DNA of 64,000 nucleotides. Source: Macrotis lagotis. Taxonomy: Eukaryota; Chordata; Mammalia; Peramelemorphia; Peramelidae. Under the pieces are notes generated by a model. It saw only the letters and a list, made by a program, of their open reading frames with translations. It did not search any database and was not told the DNA's origin. The position numbers were made by a program, and so were the translations under genes. Below, piece after piece: positions 32,421 through 43,489 of this stretch; within the stretch, counting starts at the first letter, position 1, and each line of letters starts with the position of its first letter. Location: contig NC_133658.1 of NCBI RefSeq assembly GCF_037893015.1, forward strand, positions 56,322,498 to 56,386,497, given 5' to 3'.

Positions 32421-33640
32421 ATGCCAGAATCTCTTTAAATCCTTATACTCGTTGATCTTCCTGGTGATTCTACATCACCCTATGTGTGAAGCCATCAAAA
32501 GAATTGCCTTGTATAGAAAGCCTTTGCCAGGATGAGAGATGCTTCCATTATCTTTAAGAAAAGAGAGTAATAGAAGAATGTTACATCATTTCTTTGGGCC
32601 AAAATTTGAACTTGCCTACTAAAGTTATTCTCTGATATGAGTCTCATCAGATCTTTGAGGTGAGTTTGAGTTCTTGAAGCACAAGGATGGATAAGACCTA
32701 CCAATCTAAAAGGACTTCAAGTATGGTGGCTGAACCAACTACATGTTTGTCTTCTAAGGACAAAGATTCATCCTGGTAGGATGAGACAATGTAAATATTT
32801 TGAAGAGACTCTTTGCTTTTGGTGTTTAATAAAATATTCAGTGAATTGAGATATTAGGAGAACCAATTTTGAAGATTAATATCTGAAGCAGAGACATATT
32901 ATAATCTGCTTCCATAAAGGAACTAGCCATAACAACATAATCACCTTTCCTTGAAGTATCAAAATAAATGGAAAAATAATTCATGTAAGAATCTTAATCT
33001 GTACAATACACTTACCTTCTTTGTTGAGTTCCTGCTTCCAACATAAAGAAGGCAGTGATCTCTGGATGTGTGTTTGCTTGTATCTTTGAGGATGTTATTG
33101 GTCTTTCATCCCATGTGAAGGTATGTCACCTAATTATTACTCTTTCATCCCTCTATTCCCCAGCTAGAACATGCCAGTCCCTTTTTACGGCAATTGATTA
33201 TGACTTAGGGGTTTCCACATTCCAGCCAGTTCAGAGAGCTGGGATATTTGTGAGTACCTGAATAAACTCCTTTAATCCAAAAACAAACTCCACCTGAAAG
33301 AGACAGCATGAAAAGGCCATTCATAGCCTGTTTTCAAACTCCCTGGCTCATGGTTTCTTTGGATTTGACCCTGCTTCCTGTACTAATGGTCTCTGAAAAC
33401 ATTCCCAATTGTGGCTTATTGGTCTATGAGGTGCTCGGCATTAATGGGGAAGAGGAAAAAAAGTAATATAGTAACTGCTTACTGAAAAGTCTCCCCATAA
33501 AAGCAGAAGCTACATGAAGCCGAGAGGAAATATAAATGGGTATAAATGCTAAGTTCATCCTACAGAACTGTAAAGCTAACTTTTCCCATGACAGTGGTGC
33601 TCTCTTTTTAAAGACAAATACAATCATACATATGAACAGG
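32421..33640. other. Repeat-poor block, possible conserved noncoding DNA
   Basis: About 1.2 kb without a clear interspersed repeat. Nothing resembling an exon with both splice sites. Several 60-70-codon frames carry no domain. Confidence 0.35.
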
Positions 33641-33745
33641 CACACACACACACACACACACAGACCTGTGGTACATAAATATACATATATACACACACAC
33701 ACATATATATATGTATTTATAGAGAAAGAGAGAGAGAGAGAGATG
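33640..33745. repeat. (CA)n, (TA)n and (GA)n microsatellites
   Basis: CA at 33642-33662 and 33690-33702, TA to 33712, GA at 33722-33743. The 142-codon minus-strand frame across it is Val/Cys/Ile/Tyr repeat sequence. Confidence 0.9.
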
Positions 33746-34560
33746 TATATGGATGTGACTTCAGACAGATTAAAAATAACTTTTGGCAGGTAACCTTTAA
33801 AATTGCTGTTTGCAAGTGGAGGGCCCACCTTTGCTATTCTGAGTAATTCCAATCTGTTTTTAGAAGAACCAAAATTCTGAAAGGAAATGTGCCCATGAGA
33901 GAATCACATTGTGTTAGAACAGGGAGGGAACTTAAAGCAGAGAATCTCAGAAATGAGAGACACCAGAGATCAAGTAATTGGACCTTATTTGATACACGTT
34001 AACATGGATGTCCAGAGATGGGGATGAACATATTTAAGTCACACAACAAATGTCAGATATGAGTCTAAAATCAAGATTTGGACCATAATTCCAGAAAACT
34101 AATGATGAAGCCTACAACTCATCTCTTCCACAGAGAGAGTCTCAGGATACAGAGTAAGACTTATGGTACTTGGACAAAACCAATATTCAAATTTGTTTTA
34201 TTTGATGATGCATATTTATTACCAGGTTTCAAGAGTAGCTTTTTTTCCTGGTTTTTCTCCATTGGGAAATTGAAGGAGGAGAAGAAATAGATTTATTCTA
34301 AAATTACAATGTAATTTTTTTAAAGTGAGAGATTTAGCCTAGTTTGATCTTCAGGAGTCCTTTCAGTTATAGTATGCCATCATTCTATAATTCTGTAATT
34401 GATGGACTCCACAAGGTCAAGTGTTGAGCCATCTCTTATTTGTCTGAATTTCTTTGGAGCTGCGAGGTCCTTAGATATGATCTAGTTTACCAGTCATATT
34501 AACAAAGGTGGAAAATGAGCCTAACACAAAACTAAAAAAGTTTTGAAAAACAACAGTGAA
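33746..34560. other. Unique sequence with two MIR-type scraps
   Basis: 33940-34080 ('gagacaccagagatcaag', 'tggatgtccagagatgg') and 34440-34540 ('agatatgatctagtttacc'). The rest is unassigned. Confidence 0.4.
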
Positions 34561-35300
34561 ATGATAAAGCCCGGGTTGATATTCTTCCTGCTATAATGTG
34601 AATCTGAAGCAGAATTCCTCAAATTCTTTAGAAACACAGTTTTCAAATTTATCCAAATCCTTATCTATAAAGTTACATCTATTATCAGTTGGTCATTACA
34701 TTCTAGTTGCCACCAGGGAATGCACCTTCTTTGGTTTGTCTTGGTGAGCTAAGCCGTTGTAGTTTTAGGGAGTCGGAACTAACTTTCTACTGTGGTCTTT
34801 GCTCCCTAGACTCTGGAAAGGAAAGGATTTATGATTTTTTTCCCTTTTCATTTGGATGTTATCTCTCTGGTTCTAACTTGGAAAAACATAAGCCCCGGGG
34901 TAGTGATTCCATTACCCATTCATTTTTCTCTCATTACCAATAACCTTATGGTCACACCTGTTCGAAGATAGTCATTTGGATCAAACACTCAGAGAATGCT
35001 TAATTATGGAAAAGAGGGCTTCAGGAAATGGGATAAATCTATGGGCATATGGCTACAAAAAAGTTTATCATGGCAATAACTTCAATCATCTCAATCTGGC
35101 TGTGCAGGCATTGCCCAAAGGGCCCTGAGATGACAGGATGAGATTGGGAAGTCAGTTGTAGCTGGGCTGGATCCATTTTTAGAAATGTCTAAGCATCCAG
35201 TCTTTGGTCAGTTGTTTCAAAAGTCCCTATTGTCCCACACCATAAAGACTTGATGGGTAGGGAGAGGGAGCACTAAAAAAGAAGAATATGAAGAAACTAA
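34561..35300. other. Repeat-poor block, possible conserved noncoding DNA
   Basis: No repeat signature in about 740 bases. The stretch 35050-35160 has balanced composition and no low complexity. A 78-codon frame at 34707-34943 has no domain. Confidence 0.35.
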
Positions 35301-36025
35301 AAGGAAAGAAAGAGGAAAAGAATTTTATTTAGTGCAGTGAGGTATGGGGGGAAAGCAGAGGACTGAGGTTCTTAGAGAGAAATGGAGAAAAAGAAGAAAG
35401 AAAGAGGAGGAGGAGGAAGAGGAGGAAGAAGAGAAGGAGAAGAAATTTATTGTAGCAATGTAAGATTTAAAAACACTTCATGCATTATTTTATTATTTCA
35501 CCTTATCATGTTATTTCATTTTATTATTTACAATTTATTGTTTATATGCTTAGTTGTATAGATATATATTCATATATATGTATGTTTATATGTATTATAT
35601 ATAGTTAAACACATATTTTCTTATATTTATATAAACATACATGCTGTATGCTAAGTTCTGAACTTATAACAAAAAAGCAAACACAGTGTCTTCCCTTAAG
35701 GAATTTGCAGTATACCAGGGAAGACAACTTGCAAACAACTATTCCTATACATATATACATACATATATTTTGTATGTCTGTATAAGATAATATATGTATG
35801 TATAAGTAGTTTTTAATATATGACAATATATAAATAATTTAGTGCTTTCCATGTATTATATGTGTATATAAATAGTTTTGCATGTTGTCTACCCTATCAG
35901 ATTTCATATATATGTATTATATATATATCCAGAATTTAATATAGTTAGTACTTAATCAATGTTTATTAGCTTGATTTGAATGCTCATAACAACCCTATGA
36001 GGTAGGCAAAACAAATTTGTTAAGA
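35300..36025. repeat. GA-rich tract, AT-rich low complexity and SINE scraps
   Basis: GA/GGA-rich at 35385-35445, then TA/ATGT-rich sequence to about 35930. A 'cctactatgtg' fragment at 35640-35730 ('cagtgtcttcccttaaggaa'). Confidence 0.65.
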
Positions 36026-36035
36026 GCTTATTATA

Positions 36036-36192
36036 GGGGCGGCTAGGTGGCTCAGTGGATAGAGCACCAACCCTTGAGTCAGGAGTACCTGAGTTTAAAT
36101 CCGGCTTCAGACACTTAATAATTACCTAGCTGGGTGGCTTTGGGCAAGCCACTTAACCCCATTTGCCTTGCAAAAAAACCCTAAAAAAATAA
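36036..36192 (+). mobile_element. WSINE1-like tRNA-SINE with 11-bp target duplication
   Basis: Complete from 'ggggcggctaggtggctcag' to the A-rich tail. Perfect direct repeats 'agcttattata' at 36025-36035 and 36193-36203. Confidence 0.97.
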
Positions 36193-36203
36193 AGCTTATT
36201 ATA

Positions 36204-36900
36204 AGCCACGCACTCTGCCAAGGTCCAAAGATATAAATACAAGCAAAAGGAAAGACATTTCCTGCCCTCAAGAGGTTTACATTCTAATGTAGGAAGATAG
36301 CACATAAGAAGAAGCTGAAAACTGGATTGAGTGAGAATGAGGACAAGAAGGTAAAGTCCAGAGAATCAAACACACATCTAGGAAGGAAAAGAAGAAGTGT
36401 GAATAAGACTGGGCTTTTCCCCAAGGGAAACTCCCCAGTGGAATAAGAGGTCTAGCATGACAGATGGTTGTTCTGAGGTGACTAGAGCTCAGGCACTAGG
36501 GAAAATTCTAGTATGAGATAACAACTGAGTTTTGTGGCAAAAATCTGGAAAATCAGAAACACAGCTGGAAGGGAAAATAGTCTAGTCATTAATTATCAAT
36601 TAAGCATTCTAAACATTAATTTCCCCCACTTTACAGATGAGGAAGTTAACGTTCAGGGGAGACTTAATGACTTGCTTTTGTCCATCCAACTTATAAACAT
36701 TCAAGGGTGACATTAATCAAGTCATTTCTCCTCTGGTCCTTAGTTTCCAAATCTATAAAATGGAAGTCTTGGACAGTTCAGGAGTCAACTAAGCTGCAGG
36801 ACAAATCCAGATGGTAAAATTTGCCCCCCAACCCTAAACCATTCTTAGTTCACAGGTCAAGCAAATACAGGTAGCCAGTCAGATATAACCCTAGTTTGCA
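36204..36900. repeat. 'cctactatgtg' fragment, unique DNA and a MIR-type fragment
   Basis: 36193-36310 is the rest of the retroposon split by the SINE ('ctgccctcaagaggtttac'). 36600-36780 holds MIR-type pieces ('cccactttacagatgaggaag', 'ctataaaatggaag'). Between them, unique. Confidence 0.55.
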
Positions 36901-36909
36901 GATCTCTTG

Positions 36910-37145
36910 ACTTGATAATAATAAACATAACCATAATAGTTAACACTTATACAGTGCCCATTGTATGCCAGCACTGTACCAAGCACTGTACAAATACTTC
37001 ATCTGATCCTTACCAAAACTCTGGGAGGTAGATGCTATTCTTATTCCCATTTTATACATGATGAATATAATGCAAGAAAATTAAGAGACTTACCCAGGTT
37101 CACATAGCTAGTAAGTATCTGGAACTAGATTGAACTCACATAAAG
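36910..37145 (+). mobile_element. MIR
   Basis: Long copy: 'gttaacacttatacagtgccc', 'accaagcactgtaca', 'ctctgggaggtagatgctatt', 'cattttatacatgatgaa', 'gagacttacccaggttcac'. Confidence 0.85.
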
Positions 37146-37367
37146 TCCTTTCCGGTTCACATAGCCTTTGTTATCAGAATAATTAGATCATTGCGTTACC
37201 AGCTTGGTTGTATCATCAGTCTTAGCAACTTGTTTGAATCACTCTGTACTCAATCTTATTACACTAAAGAACATCAAGTAGAACCTTGAACATGTCATTT
37301 TCATTTCGTACTTGTTCTATACTGGGGGGGAAAAGTAGATACTACACCTCCACTCTAAAATTCCACT

Positions 37368-37520
37368 GCACTAGGTGGCGCAGTGGATAGGGTACTGGCC
37401 CTGGAGTCAGGAGTACCTGGGTTCAAATCCGGCCTCAGACACTTAATTACCTAGCTGTGTGGCCTTGGGCAAACCACTTAACCCTATTGCAAAAAAAAAC
37501 CCTAAAAATAAACAAAAAAA
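37368..37520 (+). mobile_element. WSINE1-like tRNA-SINE, head truncated
   Basis: Starts inside the head at 'ctaggtggcgcagtgg'. Box B 'gggttcaaatcc' and the tail are intact, and 'taataa' is shortened to 'taa'. Confidence 0.9.
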
Positions 37521-37559
37521 TAAAAAATTCTGTTCACCCAAGGTCATTTTGTAGATGAT

Positions 37560-38060
37560 AGTAAACTGCTGCAAATCATGAAGCATAATCTTCAAAGAAT
37601 CAAAATTACAGGTGATTCAGGAGGCAACAAAGTATGACAAAGGACATGGGTAAGTCTGTAATCTGTAAGAGAGAAAGCCTAAATTCAAGAAAAGCATACA
37701 AGAGCTCACCCAAGCAAGATATGATCAGAAAAGGAAGATTGCTGACCATGGAGTAAGAGTATGGGATAGCAACTAGACAGGCAGGTTGCTGTCTTAGTAA
37801 CTATGAAACACCCAAAGACCTAGAAGTAGGCCTTCAATGTGTTAGAGATCAGTCACTGGAGAATTTATGAAAGAGCAGGAATGAGAATTACTCATGCAAT
37901 GAAAAGGTTTGAATAGACTGAGGGCCATTCCACTGGAAGAAATGCATACAAATCAATTATCCAAGTTATAAATTATAGGAGATGAACATGTTCCAAAAGA
38001 AATGGAGAAAGAGAATACATAGATACCCACTTCTGATAAGAAGCTGACCAATACATATTC
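37560..38060. repeat. Unclassified sequence, contains duplicated module A
   Basis: About 145 bases from 37702 ('agctcacccaagcaagatatg', 'ctgaccatggagtaagag') match 38962-39120. Downstream (37860-37985: 'gagaattactcatgcaatg', 'ccattccactggaagaaatgc') has the look of an old mobile-element 3' region. No frame. Confidence 0.5.
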
Positions 38061-38500
38061 CAAGATGTGTATAATGAGACTACAAGAATTTTATGTTAGG
38101 GAAAATTTACTTACTTTACAACTTCAACTTAAAAGATTTTTCTTCACATTAACAAGGACTGATTTGTATATGTCCCATAAAATTAAGAGAGAGTTGGAAT
38201 TTTCCTTATCTCCCTTTTCTTTTCATAATTTTTCAATGTTATTTGCATTATCATCATCAATTTCTTTTGGCTTCAGGGCAGTTTTTTTGTTTTGTATTAA
38301 AAGCTCAGTGTTATAAATATTGAGTATCAGTGAGGCTCAAAATGTTCTCACCTTGAAATTAGTGGTAATTTAGTTTGAATTTAAGAAAATTTACAAAGGG
38401 GTCTTTCAGGAATGAACTACCTTCTTAAGACTGAGGAAACCTGGTAAATTAGATATGACAAATGTGTGATCCTGAAAGTCCTCTTCAAAAATAACCTTAA
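38061..38500. other. No feature recognised
   Basis: AT-rich unique sequence. An open frame of 83 codons at 38065-38316 has no domain. Confidence 0.35.
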
Positions 38501-38760
38501 TAGCCAATATTATATAGCATTACAGAAACTTGCAAAATACTTTACATGTTGCATCTCATTCTATCTCTATTAAGAGCCATGAGAGCTAAATACTATTATT
38601 ATCCCCAATTTACAAATGAAGAAACTGACAGAATAAATCATTTAAGCAGAGTCACAGTTTATAAATGTTTAAGCCTGAATTTGTATTCAAATCTTCTTGA
38701 CACCAGTCCCAATGCTCTAACCACCCAGTTACCTCTTGCCACCTAGTTGTCATTAGGCAA
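38500..38760 (+). mobile_element. MIR
   Basis: 'gcaaaatactttacatgttgc', 'attattatccccaatttac', 'aatgaagaaactgacag', 'cagtcccaatgctctaac'. Confidence 0.75.
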
Positions 38761-38784
38761 CAGTCTCTTCCTTTTTTTTTTTTA

Positions 38785-38930
38785 AAGATTTTTCAAGGCA
38801 ATGGGGTTAAGTGGCTTGCCCAAGGCCACACGGCTAGGTAATTATTGAGTGTCTGAGGTCGGCTATGAACCCAGGTACTCCTGACTCCAAGGCAAATGCT
38901 CTATCCACTGAGCCACCTAGCCACACCTAG
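38785..38930 (-). mobile_element. WSINE1-like tRNA-SINE
   Basis: Antisense on plus: 'ggcaatggggttaagtggctt', 'ggtaattattgagtgtctg', 'ggtactcctgactccaagg', 'ctctatccactgagccaccta'. Confidence 0.95.
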
Positions 38931-38954
38931 TCTCTTTCAATAATCATATGAAAA

Positions 38955-39120
38955 ACTTGAAAGAGATCACCCAAACAAGATATGATCAAAAACGTAAGAT
39001 GACTGAACATGGAGTAAGCTCATGATGGACAATTAGACAGTCAGGCAATGTACGATCAGAATGCTGTTCCAGTATCCATTAAATTTCCAAAGAACTAAAG
39101 AAAGCCTCCAATGAATTGAA
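38955..39120. repeat. Duplicated module B, partner of 37702
   Basis: 'gatcacccaaacaagatatg', 'ctgaacatggagtaagctc', 'caattagacagtcaggcaatg' align to module A with about 70-75% identity by eye. Confidence 0.6.
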
Positions 39121-40065
39121 CCTCCATCTATGGATTATTTATGGAAGGTCGGCCTCCCTTTGTTTTTTATTTTTATCTGAAGTTATAAAGCATCTTTCCA
39201 AAGGGCATCCATTGTTAAATTCCCAATCTAGCAGTCACGATTTGAGAGTCTACATTTTTGATGCCCTGGTGGAATTGATATTTGAAATCCACATTGATGG
39301 AATTTGTAGATGGTAATTGTTGGCTTTCTGAAGATAAATATTACTAGAAAATGTCCTATGGTAGTACAAGATTTGTTCTCCTGCTTCTAGCTACCTACCC
39401 AATTAATTCTGTCACCTCTCTCCCTAACTTCCTTAGAAACTTGAAAAGTATCACAGGAAATGAAGTATTTACTTGGTTTCATTACCCAATGGCTAGAGAA
39501 GCCTCTGTGGTGGGCAATGAACTGTTTGACCTCCAAATTTCCCAATCAGCTTCTAGCTTTTGGCGCCAGCCTGAAGACAGGAGAAGGGGCCTTAAGTGAA
39601 ACTGGATTAGAGGTTTGGGTTTGGAAGTGGCCTCATTAGGATCAACTCTGAATATAAAAAAAAAAGACACAATTTGAGTCAAGGTCGGAAAAACAAAACA
39701 GCTTTTTAGTCTCTTCTCTGAAATGACATCACTCCCTGCCCAGCATGGCCACAAAGCAAGGCTCTTTCCATGGCTTCGACTATGTGAGTATGTATCACTT
39801 CCCCTTCACAAAATATGGAAGGTATTGTCCTTAATCATACCCTACTCTGAGGCCAGTCTTTTTTTTTATATATATAAATGGGATCTTACTACATTTTATG
39901 GTCATATTATACCATTTCACATAATCTAGAAGGGAGATTTAGAGTTATAATGGGAATTAAGGTCAGGACTTATTTAGGGCCAGCAGAATGCATACTGGAG
40001 TTATAGTTGCAAGGTTTGTTTTCAAAGTCCAGTTCTACTTGTATGATCCTGGATAAGTCACTTAA
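39121..40065. other. Repeat-poor block, possible conserved noncoding DNA
   Basis: 39120-39660 has no repeat signature. 39970-40065 holds a MIR-type scrap ('atgatcctggataagtcac'). Open frames of 66-90 codons on both strands overlap and have no domain. Confidence 0.35.
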
Positions 40066-40069
40066 CCTC

Positions 40070-40150
40070 CCCTAAACTCTATCAAGTCCCTCCCTCTCAG
40101 TCTTCTCATTAATATGCCAAAGTTATCTTCCTAAATCACAGTTCTATACA

Positions 40151-40196
<46 letters not shown>

Positions 40197-40720
40197 CACA
40201 AATCACCATATACTCAAATTCCAATGACTCCCTATAACTTCAAAGATTCAACATAAAATTTACTATTTGGCTTTCAAAGCCCTTCACAACAAGCCCTTTC
40301 CTAGTTTTCTAATCTTTTTATATGTACTGTTGTCTACGTGATCCATAGTTCATCAACATTTAACTTTTTTCTTTTTCTTACCCAGTCTAGCTCCCACTTG
40401 TAGGGTTTTGCACTTGTTAACTCCCCTACTTGGAACTCTCTTCATCTTAACTTCCTAACTTATTAATTCCTTGTCTCCCTTCAAGACTCAGATCAGATCC
40501 CACTCTTTTGCAAGTGGCTTTTTTTGCTCTCCTTCCCTCATAGCTAGTGTTGTTTCTCTTAAATTGCCTTCCATTTAAACTGCAAACTTATTTTGAATGT
40601 ACAGTGTTTTGCATATGGTTTCTCCCATTACAATGTGAGCTCCTTAAAGGCCAGAACCATGTAGTTGCCCTTTTTTGGCCTCCAAGTGCTTTGTACAGTG
40701 CCTGAACACTTTGTGGCTAA
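40070..40720 (+). repeat. L2 3' end with (CA)n insert
   Basis: 'ccaatgactccctataacttc', 'tttggctttcaaagcccttc', 'ctcccttcaagactcagatc', 'gtgagctccttaaaggcc', 'tttgtacagtgcctgaac'. A (CA)n run at 40152-40194 breaks it. Confidence 0.85.
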
Positions 40721-40721
40721 T

Positions 40722-41085
40722 ATTCAGCCATTCAGTCATAACTGACTCTTGGTGACTCCGTAACTCATCAGGCCCTTCTATCATCCACTATCTGTCTAAG
40801 TCTATCCAAGTTCATGGTTGTTGTTTCCCAAGGCACTATCAATCTCACTCTACTACTCTTTTCCTTTTGCCTTCAATCTTTCATAATTTCAGGTTCTTTT
40901 CCAATGAGTCTCGTCTTTTATGTGACCAAAGTATTTTTGCTTCAATTCCAGTATTTAACCTTCAAGTGAATAGTCTGTATTAATTTCTTTAAGTATGGAC
41001 TGATTTGATCTGCCTGTTCAAAAGTCTTCTGAAATATCACAATTCAAAAGTGTTGATTCTGTAGCTACAGCCCTGTTTCTGAACC
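40722..41085 (-). mobile_element. BovB-related RTE LINE, C-terminus
   Basis: On the minus strand the C-terminal part of a BovB-type RTE polyprotein can be followed in pieces: 'FEQADQISPYLKEI' and 'YSLEG', then 'LELKQKYFGHI', 'ETHWKRT' and, close to the end, 'GVTKSQL'. Known RTE marks at these places are SILKEISPEYSLEG and YFGHLMRR. Several stops. BovB relatives are known in marsupials and are often discussed for horizontal transfer; this copy is too old to inform that. Confidence 0.75.
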
Positions 41086-41209
41086 ATCAAAAAATAGCCA
41101 AGTTTCATGAGTCAATAAAATAACTAAGATCCAAGAGTAAAATTAAAAGGCCTCACACGGGCAATATCCACATAAACTGAGAGCAACCTTATGTCAACAA
41201 AGTATCAAA

Positions 41210-41835
41210 ATAAAAAAAAAACCCAAAATATGTAGATTTGCTTGAGGAAGAAGACTTTTATGATGGACTCCAGTCATTGTCATCAAAAATTAAGAAAAAG
41301 TTATCCAAATGGAGACTAAGCAATCATTAATTTAGATTATAGGGGAAACCAAACTCAGTATCATTACTGGCTATACAAAAATTGTGAACCCCTGGCAAGA
41401 TATAACATAGTAGCTAGAATTATACATCAGAAACTCACTATCTTTCATGAACTGGTGGCAAATCTCCACATCACAAATGCAGCCTTCAAAATATTTGGGA
41501 GAACTCAATCAGGAAACTATCTTGGAAATGAACTATTATCACAATTGTTGCCCATGTTCAGCTAGACATTGCATTGATTGATAAAAATTTAAGAATAATT
41601 CCAAATGTAGAACAACAGTTCCAAAATGTATGGAACTAAAAAATGTTCAACATAATGATATCTAACAGAAGAGATCAAAACCACATGAGAACTAGATGAA
41701 GTGCATTGCATTCCTATTGTCCTGTCTGCCACTGAATCTCAAGAATGATCTTAGTAAGCCTAAAGAAGATGAGTTTGCACTCTAAAACTTTTATTCAAGT
41801 ACAAAAATCAATTATTTTATTTATCTTTGCAATAA
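41210..41835 (+). mobile_element. Dong/R4-type LINE C-terminus, copy 1
   Basis: Keeps the layout of a LINE C-terminus with zinc knuckle and restriction-like endonuclease. Near 41355-41425: 'YHYWLYKNCEPLA' and 'NIVARIIHQ' (family: His, Cys, Leu-Ala, then RHN.VA.IIH). Near 41490-41580: 'WENSIRKLSW', 'TIITIVAHVQLDIALIDKN', the position of the catalytic Arg-Pro-Asp (here Gln-Leu-Asp). Near 41680-41740: 'YLTEEIK' and 'CIPIVLSAT'. Ends with 'LQNFYSS' near 41795. Stops and frame changes throughout. The clade name rests on motif order only. Confidence 0.6.
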
Positions 41836-42335
41836 TTCATAGATGATTAAATATAAAAGAAAAATCATAGAATGGAATCTAGTCCCAGGACCATATCTAT
41901 CTGAACTCCATCAAAGACATGAAAAGAATGAGATAATTATAATAACCAACAGATGACAAATCCTTATTCTACAAATATCCTTGAGAATTCAACAAACAAG
42001 CTATATTAGAAGCAGACCATTATCACAGCTAGAACTGTTACACAGAAATGTTTAATACATAAGCATTTGCAAGGGTTTTAATTAACCATCTCAAATACAA
42101 CTTTCAAACTGTTGAATAAAATAAAAACTTTTGAAATATAGAGACCTAGCAAAAGAAATTAAAACCATGTGGCCACAAGATAAGGTATGTGTAATTCTTA
42201 GATCCTGTGGTCCACTGGAGTTGTTTTCAAAATGTCTTCAGTGAGCCTACAGAAGAGAATTATGTATTCTAAAACTTTTATTCTATTACAGAAAGTAGAT
42301 ATTTTAGCCATCTGGGCAATAGTCTTTATACATCA
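41836..42335 (+). mobile_element. Dong/R4-type LINE C-terminus, copy 2
   Basis: Same order, shorter at the 5' side: 'LENSTNKLY', 'TIITARTVTQK' near 41980-42045, 'RDLAKEIKTMWPQDKVCVI' near 42145-42200, 'STGVVFKMSSVSLQK' near 42215-42260 and 'KTFILLQK' near 42275. The best kept of the three in its last third. Copy 1 ends where copy 2 begins. Confidence 0.6.
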
Positions 42336-42382
42336 AATATTTTTTTAAAATAGTAGGATATTCACCCTTCATATCAGATTTT

Positions 42383-42645
42383 GTTGTGGTGGTTGATTTG
42401 TTTTCAATTTTGCCTGACTCTTCTTGACCCCTTTTGAAGTTTTCTTGAGAAAGATACTGGCGTGGTTTGTTATTTTCTCTTCCACCTCATATTACAGGTG
42501 AATAAACTGAGTCAAACAGAGTTAAGTAACTTACTCAAGGTGACACAAGTTAGGAAGTGTCTCAGATTCAATTTGATCTCAGGAAGACGAGTGAGTCTTT
42601 CTGACTTTAAGCCCAATATACTATCCACTCCACCACTCAACTGCA
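42383..42645 (-). mobile_element. CORE-SINE (Mar1-like)
   Basis: 'tttgttttcaattttgcctga', 'ccccttttgaagttttcttga', 'gaagtgtctcagattcaattt', 'ctatccactccaccactcaac' on plus (antisense). Sits between copies 2 and 3 of the R4-type repeats. Confidence 0.85.
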
Positions 42646-42805
42646 ATGAAAAAGGTGAGAATGAGATCATCATCATCACCGATTTGTCCTAGAGATATTT
42701 TCAGCAAGCCTGCAGAAGCTGAACTTATAGTCTAGTACCTTAATTCTTTTGCAAAAAACAAAACAAAAAAACACCCATAACTATTTAAGGATTATGTGCA
42801 ATAGT
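42646..42805 (+). mobile_element. Dong/R4-type LINE end, copy 3 (last part only)
   Basis: 'ttttcagcaagcctgcagaag', 'agtctagtaccttaattcttt', 'tgcaaaaaacaaaac' align with the last 100 bases of copies 1 and 2 ('agtaagcctaaagaagatgag', 'ctaaaacttttattc'). The SINE has removed or displaced its 5' part. Confidence 0.5.
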
Positions 42806-42939
42806 CCTCAGAACATTACATAGAAAACATGAAGGATAGAGGCTTTGTCCTAAGACTGTTTTCATGTTAAACTTCATTTGAGAAACTGATAAAATGAGAT
42901 TCAGAATAATAGCAATATTAGCTGATATTTTATTTAATG

Positions 42940-43150
42940 AACTTTGATAATAAGTACATTTTCTTCTTAAAAATATTAGCTGATATTTGTATAGTGTTTT
43001 AAGATTTGTTAAGCACTTTCTAAGCATCTCTTTGATCCTCAAAACATTGATAAGAGGTAGGCTCTTTAATTATGCCTATTTTATAGAAGAGGAAAAAATC
43101 AAGGTTCAGAGCTGTTAAGTGACATATAAAGAAATGAGTTTATGAGTTTA
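42940..43150 (+). repeat. MIR
   Basis: 'gctgatatttgtatagtgttt', 'tgttaagcactttctaagcat', 'gataagaggtaggctcttta', 'tatagaagaggaaaaaatc'. Confidence 0.75.
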
Positions 43151-43159
43151 CTTAAATAA

Positions 43160-43480
43160 TGGGATCTAGAATGATAGATCTGAAAGATACCATAGAATCA
43201 TGTACTCCCAACTCCTTTATTTTCAGAACTGTATAACGAGTCTCAAACAGAAGAAGAATTTGTCCAAAATAACACTGGTAGATAATAAGAGGGAGTTGGG
43301 TGGCACGGTGGATGAAGCCCTGGGCTAGAATCAGATTTCAAGTCTGACTCTGAGCAAAACACTTCACTTCTATCTGCCTCAGTTTCCTCTTCTGTAAAAT
43401 GAGGATAATAGTATTTACCTTCCAGGACTGTGGCAAGGATAAAACAAGATCTACTTATAAAATGTTTTTTATCAGGAAAA
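43160..43480 (+). repeat. MIR-type fragment and tRNA-SINE
   Basis: 43160-43275: 'ctagaatgatagatctgaaag'. 43292-43480: head 'gggagttgggtggcacggtgg', 'cctcagtttcctcttctgtaa', 'aatgaggataatagtatttac'. Confidence 0.75.
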
Positions 43481-43489
43481 CCTTTAAGT

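Noticed and set aside
36036..36192. tRNA gene
   Set aside because: A- and B-box-like sequence belongs to the head of a SINE; no cloverleaf with an anticodon arm, and it has an A-tail and target duplication.
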